Shown here one piece after another: positions 49,571 through 57,814 of a DNA stretch of 64,000 nucleotides. A program made the translations under genes and the position numbers. Origin of the DNA: an uncultured Clostridia bacterium (lineage in GTDB: Bacteria > Bacillota > Clostridia > TANB77 > CAG-508). A model generated the notes under the pieces. It saw nothing but the letters and a program-made list of their open reading frames with translations, was not told the origin of the DNA and ran no database searches. The number at the start of each line of letters is the position of its first letter. The stretch's first letter is position 1. The stretch is from assembly GCA_934133165.1 (NCBI GenBank), contig CAKPAW010000003.1, positions 62,001 to 126,000 on the forward strand, given 5' to 3'.

Positions 49571-50005
49571 ATGGATTTTTATTCAGAATACAAATATTTA
49601 ATAGTTCCAATGTCAGTATGGTTTTGCATACAATTATTTAAAGTAATTTGGGATTTAGTAGTAACTCATAAATTTAATTTTAAGAGGATCTTAGGTGCAG
49701 GTGGAATGCCTAGTTCACATTCAGCAGTAGTAACATCAATTGCAACAATGATAGGAAAAACACAAGGAATAAATTCACCAATATTTGCTCTTGCAGTAAT
49801 GTTTGCATTTGTAGTTATGTATGATGCAGCAGGAGTTAGAAGAGCAGCAGGAAAACAAGCAAAATTATTAAATAAATTGGTAGAAACACCAGGCCTTTCA
49901 AATATACAAGTACAAGAAAAATTAGTAGAAGTATTAGGCCATACTCCAATGCAAGTTATAGTAGGAGCAGCAATAGGCGTTATAGTAGGGTTAATATTTG
50001 GATAG
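49571..50005 (+). CDS. Divergent PAP2 family (DUF212/YuiD-like) membrane protein
   Basis: Members are small membrane proteins related to PAP2 phosphatases. The 144-aa protein has several membrane segments, the family block GAGGMPSSHSAVVTSIATMIG (about 43-63; the PAP2 Ser-His pair) and VVMYDAAGVRRAAGKQAK. The C-terminus ends GHTPMQVIVGAAIGVIVGLIFG. Substrate unknown; undecaprenyl- or other lipid phosphate is only a family-level guess. It starts after GGGGGAC and lies 56 bases beyond xseB. Confidence 0.9.
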   Translation: MDFYSEYKYLIVPMSVWFCIQLFKVIWDLVVTHKFNFKRILGAGGMPSSHSAVVTSIATMIGKTQGINSPIFALAVMFAFVVMYDAAGVRRAAGKQAKLLNKLVETPGLSNIQVQEKLVEVLGHTPMQVIVGAAIGVIVGLIFG

Positions 50006-50014
50006 ATATTAGTT

Positions 50015-50043
50015 AAAAAGGCGAGAGAATTCTTGTCTTTTTA
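50015..50043 (+). terminator. Terminator after the PAP2 gene
   Basis: AAAAGGCGAGA / TCTTGTCTTTT stem with G-U pairs, followed by TTTATT. Confidence 0.65.
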
Positions 50044-50102
50044 TTGTAAAAAACAAAAATATAATGTATAGTATAAATATATTTTAAAAGTAGGTGAATA
50101 TA

Positions 50103-51767
50103 ATGGAAGATATAGAGATTGCAAGAAATACAAAATTGGACTCAATTACAAAAATAGCTGAAAATAATGGAATAAAAGAAGAATATTTAGAACCTTATGG
50201 AAAATATAAAGCAAAAATATCTTTAAATATAATGAAAGATTTAAGAAATAAGGAAGATGGAAAATTAGTATTAATAACAGCAATAAATCCAACACCATTA
50301 GGAGAAGGAAAAACAACAATAGCTATAGGATTAGCAGATGGTCTAAGAAAAATAGAAAAGAATGTTATTCTAGCATTAAGAGAGCCATCATTAGGCCCAG
50401 TGTTTGGAATAAAAGGTGGGGCAACAGGTGGTGGACATTCACAAGTTGCACCTATGGAAGATATCAATTTACATTTTACAGGAGACATTCATGCTATAAC
50501 TTCAGCAAATAATTTGTTATCAGCTATTATAGACAATCATATATACCATGGAAATGAGCTAAATATAGAAAAAGTTACATGGAAAAGATGTGTAGACCTA
50601 AATGATAGACAATTAAGGGTAGTAAATACAGGTTTATCAGGCGAAAAAAATATCGTTCCAAGAGAAGACGGATTTGATATAACAGTAGCTTCAGAAATAA
50701 TGGCAATTTTCTGTTTAGCAACCAATACAGATGATTTAAAAAGAAGATTAGGAAATATCATAATAGGATACAATAATGAACAAAAGCCAGTTACAGCACA
50801 TGATTTAAAAGCAGAAGGAGCAATGGCAGTTTTACTAAAAGATGCACTTAATCCAAATTTAGTTCAAACACTAGAGCATACACCAGCAATAATACATGGA
50901 GGACCATTTGCAAATATAGCACATGGATGTAATAGTGTAGTTGCAACAAAAATGGCATTAAAACTTTCAGATTATACAGTTACAGAAGCAGGATTTGGAG
51001 CAGACTTAGGAGCAGAAAAATTCTTAAATATAAAAACAAGAAGATTAGGAAAAATTCCAGATGCAGTAGTAATAATAGCAACAATAAAAGCTTTAAAATA
51101 TCATGGAGGAATGGCAAAAGACGAATTAGAAAAAGAAGATATAGAAGCATTGAAAAATGGTAGTAAAAACTTACTAAAACACATAGAAAATCTAAAAGAA
51201 AAATTTGGAGTAAATGTTGTTGTTGCAATAAATAAATTTAATCAAGATACAGAAAATGAAATTGAAACATTAAGAAAAATACTAGAAAAAGAAAATGTAG
51301 AATTAAGTTTAGTAGAAAGCTGGTCAAAAGGCGGAGAAGGAGCAATTGACTTAGCAGAAAAAGTAGTTTACTTATGTGAGCAGAAAGAAAATGAATTTAA
51401 ATACATATATAATTTAGAAGATACTATAAAAGAAAAAGTAGAAAAAGTTTCTAAAAATATATATGGAGCAGATGAAGTAGAATATAGTAAGGAAGCAGAA
51501 GAACAAATTGAAAAAATAGAAAACATGGGTTATGGGAATTTACCAATTTGTATAGCAAAAACACAATATTCGTTTTCAGATGACGCTAAAAATTTAGAGT
51601 GTAATTCATCATTTAACATTCATGTAAAAGAAGTAAAACTAAAAGCAGGAGCAGAATTTATAGTAATACTAACAGGAAAAGTGATGACAATGCCAGGCTT
51701 GCCAAAACATCCTGCATCAGAGCAAATAGACATAGATGAACAAGGAAATATAGTAGGGATATTTTAA
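50103..51767 (+). CDS. fhs: Formate-tetrahydrofolate ligase
   Basis: Makes 10-formyl-THF from formate, THF and ATP, feeding purine synthesis and the formyl-Met-tRNA made by Fmt. The 554-aa protein has the P-loop PTPLGEGKTT (about 59-68), REPSLGPVFGIKGGATGGGHSQV, and the C-terminal GKVMTMPGLPKHPASEQIDID block. The ATG at 50103 fits AGGTG; a GTG three codons earlier overlaps it. No folD or other folate genes lie close by. It ends near the hairpin upstream of groES. Confidence 0.96.
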   Translation: MEDIEIARNTKLDSITKIAENNGIKEEYLEPYGKYKAKISLNIMKDLRNKEDGKLVLITAINPTPLGEGKTTIAIGLADGLRKIEKNVILALREPSLGPVFGIKGGATGGGHSQVAPMEDINLHFTGDIHAITSANNLLSAIIDNHIYHGNELNIEKVTWKRCVDLNDRQLRVVNTGLSGEKNIVPREDGFDITVASEIMAIFCLATNTDDLKRRLGNIIIGYNNEQKPVTAHDLKAEGAMAVLLKDALNPNLVQTLEHTPAIIHGGPFANIAHGCNSVVATKMALKLSDYTVTEAGFGADLGAEKFLNIKTRRLGKIPDAVVIIATIKALKYHGGMAKDELEKEDIEALKNGSKNLLKHIENLKEKFGVNVVVAINKFNQDTENEIETLRKILEKENVELSLVESWSKGGEGAIDLAEKVVYLCEQKENEFKYIYNLEDTIKEKVEKVSKNIYGADEVEYSKEAEEQIEKIENMGYGNLPICIAKTQYSFSDDAKNLECNSSFNIHVKEVKLKAGAEFIVILTGKVMTMPGLPKHPASEQIDIDEQGNIVGIF

Positions 51768-51789
51768 AGAATAATAAAAAGAAAGTAAG

Positions 51790-51846
51790 TAGCATATATA
51801 TAAAAGAGACAAATGTGAAATATTTGTGAATTTTAAATATATGCTA
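51790..51846 (+). terminator. Long stem-loop upstream of groES (probable fhs terminator)
   Basis: TAGCATATATATAAAA / TTTTAAATATATGCTA outer stem with an inner ACAAAT/ATTTGT pair, followed by TTGACTTTTTTAT. The T run overlaps the groES -35 region, so terminator and promoter abut. Confidence 0.65.
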
Positions 51847-51873
51847 TTGACTTTTTTATATAAAGGGTATACA
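51847..51873 (+). promoter_or_regulatory. groESL promoter
   Basis: TTGACT (51847-51852) and TATACA (51868-51873), a short 15-base spacing, just upstream of the operator. Confidence 0.5.
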
Positions 51874-51876
51874 TTA

Positions 51877-51903
51877 TTAGCAGTCTCAAATAAAGACTGC
51901 TAA
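51877..51903 (+). promoter_or_regulatory. CIRCE-type HrcA operator, variant arms
   Basis: TTAGCAGTC (51877-51885), 9 bases, GACTGCTAA (51895-51903). The consensus arms are TTAGCACTC and GAGTGCTAA; here both arms changed together (C to G, G to C), so the perfect inverted repeat is kept. Placed between promoter and groES, it should be bound by HrcA. Confidence 0.88.
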
Positions 51904-51946
51904 TTTAATATTAGATTATATAATAAGTATGAGGAGGTAATGTAAA

Positions 51947-52219
51947 ATGTTAAAACCATTAGCAGACAGAGTTGTAATTAAAATGTTAGAAAATGAGGAG
52001 ACAACAAAAAGTGGAATAATATTAGCAGGAGCAAGCAAAGAAAAACCACAATTTGCAGAAGTTCTAGAAGTAGGACCAGGAACAGAAAAAATAAAAATGG
52101 AAGTGAAGAAAAACGATAAAATAGTTGTAAGTAAATATGCAGGAACAGAAATAAAATATCAAGGTGAAGATTTAGTTATAGTAAACCAAGATGATATTTT
52201 AGCTATAGTTGAAGAGTAA
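51947..52219 (+). CDS. groES: Co-chaperonin GroES
   Basis: GroES caps GroEL. The 90-aa protein has the usual start LKPLADRVVIKMLENEETTKSGIILAG with the mobile loop (about 18-33, residues ETTKSGIILAGASKEK), then EVLEVGPG and a last KYQGEDLVIVNQDDILAIV. Normal length. GAGGAGG precedes the ATG, and it is 19 bases before groEL under the CIRCE operator. Confidence 0.97.
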   Translation: MLKPLADRVVIKMLENEETTKSGIILAGASKEKPQFAEVLEVGPGTEKIKMEVKKNDKIVVSKYAGTEIKYQGEDLVIVNQDDILAIVEE

Positions 52220-52238
52220 GTTAAGGAGGTAATTTTGT

Positions 52239-53876
52239 ATGTCAAAAGAAATTAAATTTGGTGAAGATGCCAGAAAAAGTTTATTAAATGGAGTTAATAA
52301 ATTAGCAGATACAGTAAAGGTTACATTAGGACCTAAAGGAAGAAATGTAGTTTTAGATAAGCAATTTGGAGCACCTTTAATTACAAACGATGGTGTTACT
52401 ATTGCAAAAGAAATAGAGTTAGATGATCCATTTGAAAATATGGGTGCAAGACTTGTAAAACAAGTTTCTACTAAAACAAATGATGTTGCAGGTGACGGTA
52501 CTACAACAGCTACAGTTTTAGCACAAAGCATGATTAAAGAAGGAGTTAAAAATGTAGCAGCAGGTGGTGATCCTATGGCTATTAAAAGAGGTATAGATAA
52601 AGCTGTAGAAGCATCTGTAAAAGCATTAAAAGATATTAGTAGTAATGTAAATGGAAAAGAAGATATAGCAAGAGTTGCAAGCATCTCTGCTAACAACGAA
52701 GAAGTAGGAAAACTAATTTCAGAAGCTATGGAAAAGGTTTCTAAAGACGGAGTTATTACAATAGAAGAATCTAAAACTTCTAATACAGAATTAAATGTTG
52801 TAGAGGGAATGCAATTTGACAAAGGATATGTTTCTCCATATATGGTAACAGATACAGAAAAAATGGAAGCTGTAATGGATAACCCTTATATATTAATTAC
52901 AGACAAAAAAATAAGCAATATTCAAGAAATATTACCATTGCTAGAAACATTAATGAAAAATTCAGGAAAACTTGTAATTATATGTGATGATGTAGAACAA
53001 GAAGCATTATCAACACTTATATTAAATAAATTAAGAGGAGTTTTAAATGTAGTAGCTGTAAAAGCTCCAGGTTATGGAGATAAAAGAAAAGAAATGCTAC
53101 AAGATATAGCAATTCTAACAGGTGGAGAAGTTATTACATCAGATTTAGGATTGGAACTAAAAGATACTACAATAGAGCAATTAGGTAGAGCAAAACAAGT
53201 AAAAGTTCAAAAAGAAAATACAATTATAGTAGATGGTATGGGAGATAAGGGGCAAATTGCAGACAGAGTAGGACAATTAAAAGCTCAAATAGCAGAAGAA
53301 AAGAGCGAATTTACAAAAGAAGCTCTTCAAGAACGTTTAGCTAAAATAGCTGGTGGAGTTGCTGTAATTGGTGTAGGAGCAGCAACAGAAGTAGAAATGA
53401 AAGACAAAAAATTAAGAATAGAAGATGCTTTATCTGCAACACGTGCAGCAGTAGAAGAAGGTATTGTTGCAGGTGGAGGAACAGCATATTTAAATATAAT
53501 TCCAGAAGTTGAAAAAGAAGTAAGCTCTTTACAAGGTGATGAAAAATTAGGTGCAAGTATTGTATTAAAAGCTCTAGAAGAACCAGCAAAACAAATTGCC
53601 GTAAACGCAGGATTAGAGCCAGCAGTTATTGTGGAAAAAGTAAAAACATCAGAAAAAGGCGTAGGATTTAATGCAGCAAACAACACTTATGTAGATATGA
53701 AAAAGGCAGGAATAGTAGACCCAACTAAAGTTTCAAGAAGTGCACTTCAAAATGCAGCATCTGTAGCATCTATGGTTCTTACAACAGAAAGTATAGTTAC
53801 AGATAAGAAAGAAGAGAAATCATGTTCATGTGGAGGACACGATGCGGTTCCAACAGGAATGGATGGAATGTACTAA
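52239..53876 (+). CDS. groEL: Chaperonin GroEL
   Basis: The 545-aa chaperonin subunit. Landmarks: GPKGRNVVLDKQFGAP, TNDGVTIAKEIELDDPFENMGA, DVAGDGTTTATVLAQ in the ATP site, and AAVEEGIVAGGGTAY late. The C-terminal tail is odd: instead of the common Gly-Gly-Met repeat it has CSCGGHDAVPTGMDGMY, with a CxCGGH cluster. Otherwise intact. AAGGAGG precedes the ATG. Confidence 0.97.
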   Translation: MSKEIKFGEDARKSLLNGVNKLADTVKVTLGPKGRNVVLDKQFGAPLITNDGVTIAKEIELDDPFENMGARLVKQVSTKTNDVAGDGTTTATVLAQSMIKEGVKNVAAGGDPMAIKRGIDKAVEASVKALKDISSNVNGKEDIARVASISANNEEVGKLISEAMEKVSKDGVITIEESKTSNTELNVVEGMQFDKGYVSPYMVTDTEKMEAVMDNPYILITDKKISNIQEILPLLETLMKNSGKLVIICDDVEQEALSTLILNKLRGVLNVVAVKAPGYGDKRKEMLQDIAILTGGEVITSDLGLELKDTTIEQLGRAKQVKVQKENTIIVDGMGDKGQIADRVGQLKAQIAEEKSEFTKEALQERLAKIAGGVAVIGVGAATEVEMKDKKLRIEDALSATRAAVEEGIVAGGGTAYLNIIPEVEKEVSSLQGDEKLGASIVLKALEEPAKQIAVNAGLEPAVIVEKVKTSEKGVGFNAANNTYVDMKKAGIVDPTKVSRSALQNAASVASMVLTTESIVTDKKEEKSCSCGGHDAVPTGMDGMY

Positions 53877-53896
53877 AATAGAAAGTAAATAAAAGA

Positions 53897-53945
53897 ATAA
53901 AAGGACTTTTATAGAATAAAATTTATAAAAGTTCTTTTATTTTTG
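53897..53945 (+). terminator. groESL terminator
   Basis: ATAAAAGGACTTTTATA / TATAAAAGTTCTTTTAT arms (one G-U) followed by TTTTT. Confidence 0.85.
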
Positions 53946-54109
53946 CCAAATATCTTTATCTAAATAAGATAATCTTAGTACATATTTTTTGCAATTTGCA
54001 AAAAAAGTCGAATTATGTTAAAATAGCAATGTAACAAATGTAATATATTATTTTTTATTTAAAATAATAAAATTTAAGTTTGTTTTATCTCATATAAGGG
54101 GGAAAATGT

Positions 54110-54910
54110 ATGAAGAAACATGAAATTGACAATGCGATTAAACAATGTAAGAAAAATTGTTTCGAAGAAGACCAAAAGGTGATGCTAGATGAAAGCGTAA
54201 TGCGGGCAAGAGGAGGAATCTTTTATATTTATGATTTGATTTTCTTTGGAAATAAAATTATTATTTCTACAGAGACAATGAAAAAAATTAAAAGATCCAA
54301 AAATAGAGTTACATATAAAATTTACTCAAATAATTGTACATATTTATTAAAAAGTATAGAAAAAGACAGCCATGAAAATTATGAATTTGTAGATATTGAT
54401 GGTTATGAAGGTTCTAAAATTTCAAAATCAATACAGTATTTGAGAGAAAATGAAAATGTAATTTATCTATTAACTAATCGGAAACTTTATGAAAAACTCA
54501 CTACAATAGGATTAAAAAATAAAATAATACTATTAGATGAAAATATGAAGTATTCGAGTTTATGTAAAAATCGTTCAGCATGGTTTGTCACTTTAGGTTT
54601 TGTAAAACACAAAGAAAGCAGAATGTTTTTTGAAAGACGTCCAGAGGAGAACTTAGTAAAAGTTTATTCGAAATCTGGAGAGGAAAAACAGTTTGATAAA
54701 ACTATTGAAATTGAAGTTAATGATATTATATTAACTAGAACAGATAAAGAAATTAAATATAGTTTTAATATTTATCAAATTGTTACAAGGCATCATAGGA
54801 ATTTTGCGGTAAGAATCATTTGGACAGATATGATTAAAGGTGAGAAGACAAATTTCTATGTAGAAAGATTAGATTACATCTATCGCAAAATGATAGAAGA
54901 CAATTCATGA
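54110..54910 (+). CDS. Hypothetical protein, possibly PIN-like, 266 aa
   Basis: Not recognised by sequence. Residues 20-140 have an order seen in PIN-domain nucleases: MLDESVMR where LDTNVL would be, KIIISTETMKKIK, and a late strand NVIYLLTNRKLYEKLTTIGLKNKIILL like the TND...A...G motif. However, the usual acid residues are not all present, so activity would be doubtful. The C-terminal half is beta-rich (about 170-255, VKVYSKSGEEKQFDKTIEIEVNDIIL). AAGGGGG precedes the ATG; it has its own terminator. Confidence 0.65.
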   Translation: MKKHEIDNAIKQCKKNCFEEDQKVMLDESVMRARGGIFYIYDLIFFGNKIIISTETMKKIKRSKNRVTYKIYSNNCTYLLKSIEKDSHENYEFVDIDGYEGSKISKSIQYLRENENVIYLLTNRKLYEKLTTIGLKNKIILLDENMKYSSLCKNRSAWFVTLGFVKHKESRMFFERRPEENLVKVYSKSGEEKQFDKTIEIEVNDIILTRTDKEIKYSFNIYQIVTRHHRNFAVRIIWTDMIKGEKTNFYVERLDYIYRKMIEDNS

Positions 54911-54943
54911 GGAAACAACTTAATAAAGTAAAAATTTACTTAC

Positions 54944-54985
54944 GTAATAGCTGTACAATATAAAAATTGTGCAGTTATTTTTTTA
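54944..54985 (+). terminator. Terminator after the PIN-like gene
   Basis: AATAGCTGTACAAT / ATTGTGCAGTTATT arms with two G-U pairs and a run of eight T. Confidence 0.85.
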
Positions 54986-55057
54986 TATAGTAGTAAACTC
55001 TTAGTAGGAGGAATTTATGTACTAGATAAATATGGCGAGCTTTTTTTTATAAAACAC

Positions 55058-55086
55058 TTGTAAACAAAATAAAAATGTGCTAATAT
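55058..55086 (+). promoter_or_regulatory. Promoter of the phe T-box operon
   Basis: TTGTAA (55058-55063), 17 bases, TAATAT (55081-55086), just upstream of the T-box leader. Confidence 0.6.
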
Positions 55087-55089
55087 AAT

Positions 55090-55355
55090 AAAAGTAAAAT
55101 AAAAGATTCAAAGAAAAAGCAAAGTAAGTAGTAGAAAATTATAGTAAAAGAGAGAAAGGTTACCAGCTGAAAGCCGTTCCTATAACTATTACAGAAATTT
55201 CACTTTTGAGAACTATTTTTGAAATAATAGTAGAAAATAGCGTATACCTGCGTTAAAGGATAATAAGGTTAATGATTAAGTATTAATAAAATTAGGTGGT
55301 ACCACGGAAATAAAGCAGTTCGTCCTATATAGGATGAACTGCTATTTTTATAAAA
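55090..55355 (+). promoter_or_regulatory. T-box leader, probably phenylalanine-specific
   Basis: T-box RNAs sense uncharged tRNA. The antiterminator core AGGTGGTACCACGG (55294-55307) is nearly canonical, followed by the terminator AGCAGTTCGTCC / GGATGAACTGCT (55314-55343) and a T run. In the stem I region, TTTCACTTTTGAG offers TTC (Phe) as specifier in the right place. Genes downstream are an M14 peptidase, pheS and pheT, which agrees with Phe. Confidence 0.9.
55313..55350 (+). terminator. T-box terminator
   Basis: Twelve-bp GC-containing stem (55314-55325 with 55332-55343) plus ATTTTT; competes with the antiterminator. Confidence 0.88.
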
Positions 55356-55377
55356 ATAGGAAAGTGATTTATAGTAT

Positions 55378-56511
55378 ATGAAAAAAATTTTAGATTATGA
55401 GGATATGCTAAATATATTAAATTCATTTAATAAAAACATAAAAAAGCAAGAACCGATAGGAAAAACAAAGTTTGGATGTGAAATAAACCATTATACATAT
55501 GGAAATGGTGAAAAACATGTAATTATAACAGCAGGGACGCATTCTGTAGAATTAATTAGTATTAATTTGGTGTTAGAGTTTATGAGAAAATTGGAAAATA
55601 AGGAAATCAATATAAAACCGGACGAGTATACATTGCATTTTATTCCAATAGTAAATCCAGAAGGAACAATAATTGTAACATCAGCGATTAGAACATTAAT
55701 AAAAAAGGAAGTGACAGAGGAAGAGGAACAAAGAATATGTATTCAATACTATCTAAATGCAAAATTAGATGATAAATATGCAAATGATTATAATAATAGA
55801 TATGAAAAATTACATCACCTAATGTTCCAAAATGCAACTAGCGAATGCATACCAGACAAGTATAAAGAATTAAAGAAAAATATAAAAGAAATAGTAAAAG
55901 AAAATAAACTGCCAATAGGTTGCTTAATAGATTGGTCAAACAATGGAAACGGAATAGATTTAAATTCGAATGTTGAAACTGGTAGATATTTTGATGAAAT
56001 AAAAGACAACAAGAGTATATACATGGAGTTAAGGTTTAATACATTAGATTTAACTAAACCAGGACCAATAGGGAGACCTTTTGAAGGAAACGAATTTAAA
56101 TATGAACTAGAAAATAGGGCTATTTTAGAATTTTACAAAAAATTAAAAGAGAAAAGTAATGTGGTAGCATCGTTTATATATCATGCATGTGGCGGATTAG
56201 TTTATTATTTAGAGAAACAAGAACAAGAAAATCCATGGGATAAAGAATATAACTATTATGAGTATAATAAAAAAGTTGCTGAAATATATTCAAAAACATC
56301 GGATTATAAAATGATTCAAAGTCATGGATATACGACATTAGATACTAAACTTATGACAATGGTACCTGGAACATTGCTAATAGAATTATCAAAGATAAGA
56401 GCAAATCCTTTATCACAATTTATAGAAAATAATAAAATTGTCAAAGAAGGATATACAGCTACAATAAATAGTAATATTGAAGCTTTAATAAAAACAATAA
56501 ATAATATATAA
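55378..56511 (+). CDS. M14-family zinc carboxypeptidase-like protein
   Basis: M14 enzymes remove C-terminal or amide-linked residues. The 377-aa protein has the zinc motif GTHSVE (HxxE, about 52-57), NGIDLNSNV (the usual DLNRN substrate motif with Ser for Arg), a later zinc His in YHACGGLVYYLE, and a possible catalytic Glu in LLIELSKIRANP. No signal peptide is present, so it should be cytoplasmic. It lies directly behind the Phe T-box and 22 bases before pheS; control by Phe-tRNA charging is implied. AGGAAAGTG precedes the ATG. Confidence 0.82.
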   Translation: MKKILDYEDMLNILNSFNKNIKKQEPIGKTKFGCEINHYTYGNGEKHVIITAGTHSVELISINLVLEFMRKLENKEINIKPDEYTLHFIPIVNPEGTIIVTSAIRTLIKKEVTEEEEQRICIQYYLNAKLDDKYANDYNNRYEKLHHLMFQNATSECIPDKYKELKKNIKEIVKENKLPIGCLIDWSNNGNGIDLNSNVETGRYFDEIKDNKSIYMELRFNTLDLTKPGPIGRPFEGNEFKYELENRAILEFYKKLKEKSNVVASFIYHACGGLVYYLEKQEQENPWDKEYNYYEYNKKVAEIYSKTSDYKMIQSHGYTTLDTKLMTMVPGTLLIELSKIRANPLSQFIENNKIVKEGYTATINSNIEALIKTINNI

Positions 56512-56533
56512 AGATAGAAAGGAGAATTTTTTA

Positions 56534-57568
56534 ATGAAAGAGCAAATTGAACAAATCAAAGTAAATGCATTAAAAGAAATTGAACAAGCAAAAGATTTAA
56601 AAGAGTTAAATGAAGCAAATGTAAAATATTTAGGTAAGAAAGGTGAACTAACAGCAGTATTAAGAGGAATGGGAGCATTATCAGCAGAAGAAAGACCAGT
56701 TATAGGAAGCTTAGTAAATGTTGTTAGAGATGAGCTAGAAGGAGCTATATCTGAAAAAGAAGGAAAATTTAAAGCAGAGGAAATGGAAGAAAAACTTGCA
56801 AAAGAAAAAATAGATATTACACTTCCAGCAAACAAAATTAAAAGAGGTAGCAAACATCCATTAAATAGAATAATAGAAGAGGTTGAAGATATATTTGTAG
56901 GAATGGGATATGACGTAGTAGATGGACCAGAACTAGAAACAGATGAATATTGTTTTGAAAGACTAAATTTACCAAAAGGACATCCAGCACGTGATATGCA
57001 AGATAGTTTCTACATAACACCAGAATACTTATTAAGAACACAAACATCAGCTGTTCAAGCACGTGTTATGATGGCAAATGAAGAAAAATCTCCAATACGT
57101 GTTATATGCCCAGGTAAAGTTTATAGAAGAGATGATGATGCAACACACTCACATCAATTTGCACAAGTAGAAGGATTAGTAATAGATGAAAATATTAGCT
57201 TAGCAGACTTAAAAGGAACATTAGAAGTATTTATGAAAAAAATGCTTGGAGAAAATACACAGTTAAGATTTAGACCAAGTTATTTCCCATTTACAGAGCC
57301 ATCTTATGAAGTAGATGTAAGCTGTTTTAAATGTGCTGGAAAAGGATGCAATCTTTGTAAACAAACAGGATGGATAGAGCTTTTAGGTTCAGGAATGGTA
57401 CATCCAAACGTATTAAAAATGAATGGATATGATCCAGAAAAATATACAGGATTTGCTTTTGGAACAGGTCTAGACCGTTTAGCAATGTTCAAGTATGGAA
57501 TTACAGATATTCGTTTATTGTATCAAAATGATGTTAGATTCCTAAATCAATTTGACAGAATGGACTAA
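56534..57568 (+). CDS. pheS: Phenylalanine-tRNA ligase alpha subunit
   Basis: With PheT charges tRNA-Phe. The 344-aa protein has the N-terminal coiled coil, then class II motifs: SKHPLNRIIEEVEDIFVGMGYDVV-type region (about 110-133), LLRTQTSAVQARVM, GKVYRRDDDATHSHQFAQVEG and the C-terminal GTGLDRLAMFKYGI (motif 3). A CxxC-like CFKCAGKGCNLC insertion is normal here. AAAGGAG precedes the ATG. Confidence 0.97.
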   Translation: MKEQIEQIKVNALKEIEQAKDLKELNEANVKYLGKKGELTAVLRGMGALSAEERPVIGSLVNVVRDELEGAISEKEGKFKAEEMEEKLAKEKIDITLPANKIKRGSKHPLNRIIEEVEDIFVGMGYDVVDGPELETDEYCFERLNLPKGHPARDMQDSFYITPEYLLRTQTSAVQARVMMANEEKSPIRVICPGKVYRRDDDATHSHQFAQVEGLVIDENISLADLKGTLEVFMKKMLGENTQLRFRPSYFPFTEPSYEVDVSCFKCAGKGCNLCKQTGWIELLGSGMVHPNVLKMNGYDPEKYTGFAFGTGLDRLAMFKYGITDIRLLYQNDVRFLNQFDRMD

Positions 57569-57572
57569 GTTT

Positions 57573-57738
57573 AAAAATATAGAAATTTTGAAAAAATGCT
57601 CGTTCAAGCTAAGTTGCGAAGAAATTGTAATCGAAATTTGTGGCACCCTTCCATTAAAAATGAACTCTTTCCACAAATTTCTTAACAATTTCTAACTTAC
57701 TTACTTTCAATGCGCTTTTTTAAAAATTTTATATTTTT
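57573..57738. repeat. Imperfect long inverted repeat between pheS and pheT
   Basis: Arms AAAAATATAGAAATTTTGAAAA... and the inverse ...TAAAAATTTTATATTTTTAT share blocks GCTCGTT/..., AAGTTGCGAAGAAATTG and AAATTTGTGG/CCACAAATTT, with a 28-base centre. It resembles the foldback at 3953-4127 in design, though not in sequence. Confidence 0.65.
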
Positions 57739-57762
57739 ATTATAAAATTGAAAAATGTAAAT

Positions 57763-57794
57763 AAGGACAAAATGCATAGTATCTATTTGTCCTT
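57763..57794 (+). terminator. Stem-loop before pheT (possible partial terminator)
   Basis: AAGGACAAA / TTTGTCCTT arms with a short T-rich tail, 20 bases before the pheT start. It may limit pheT relative to pheS. Confidence 0.5.
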
Positions 57795-57814
57795 TAAGAA
57801 AGGAAAAGAGAAAA

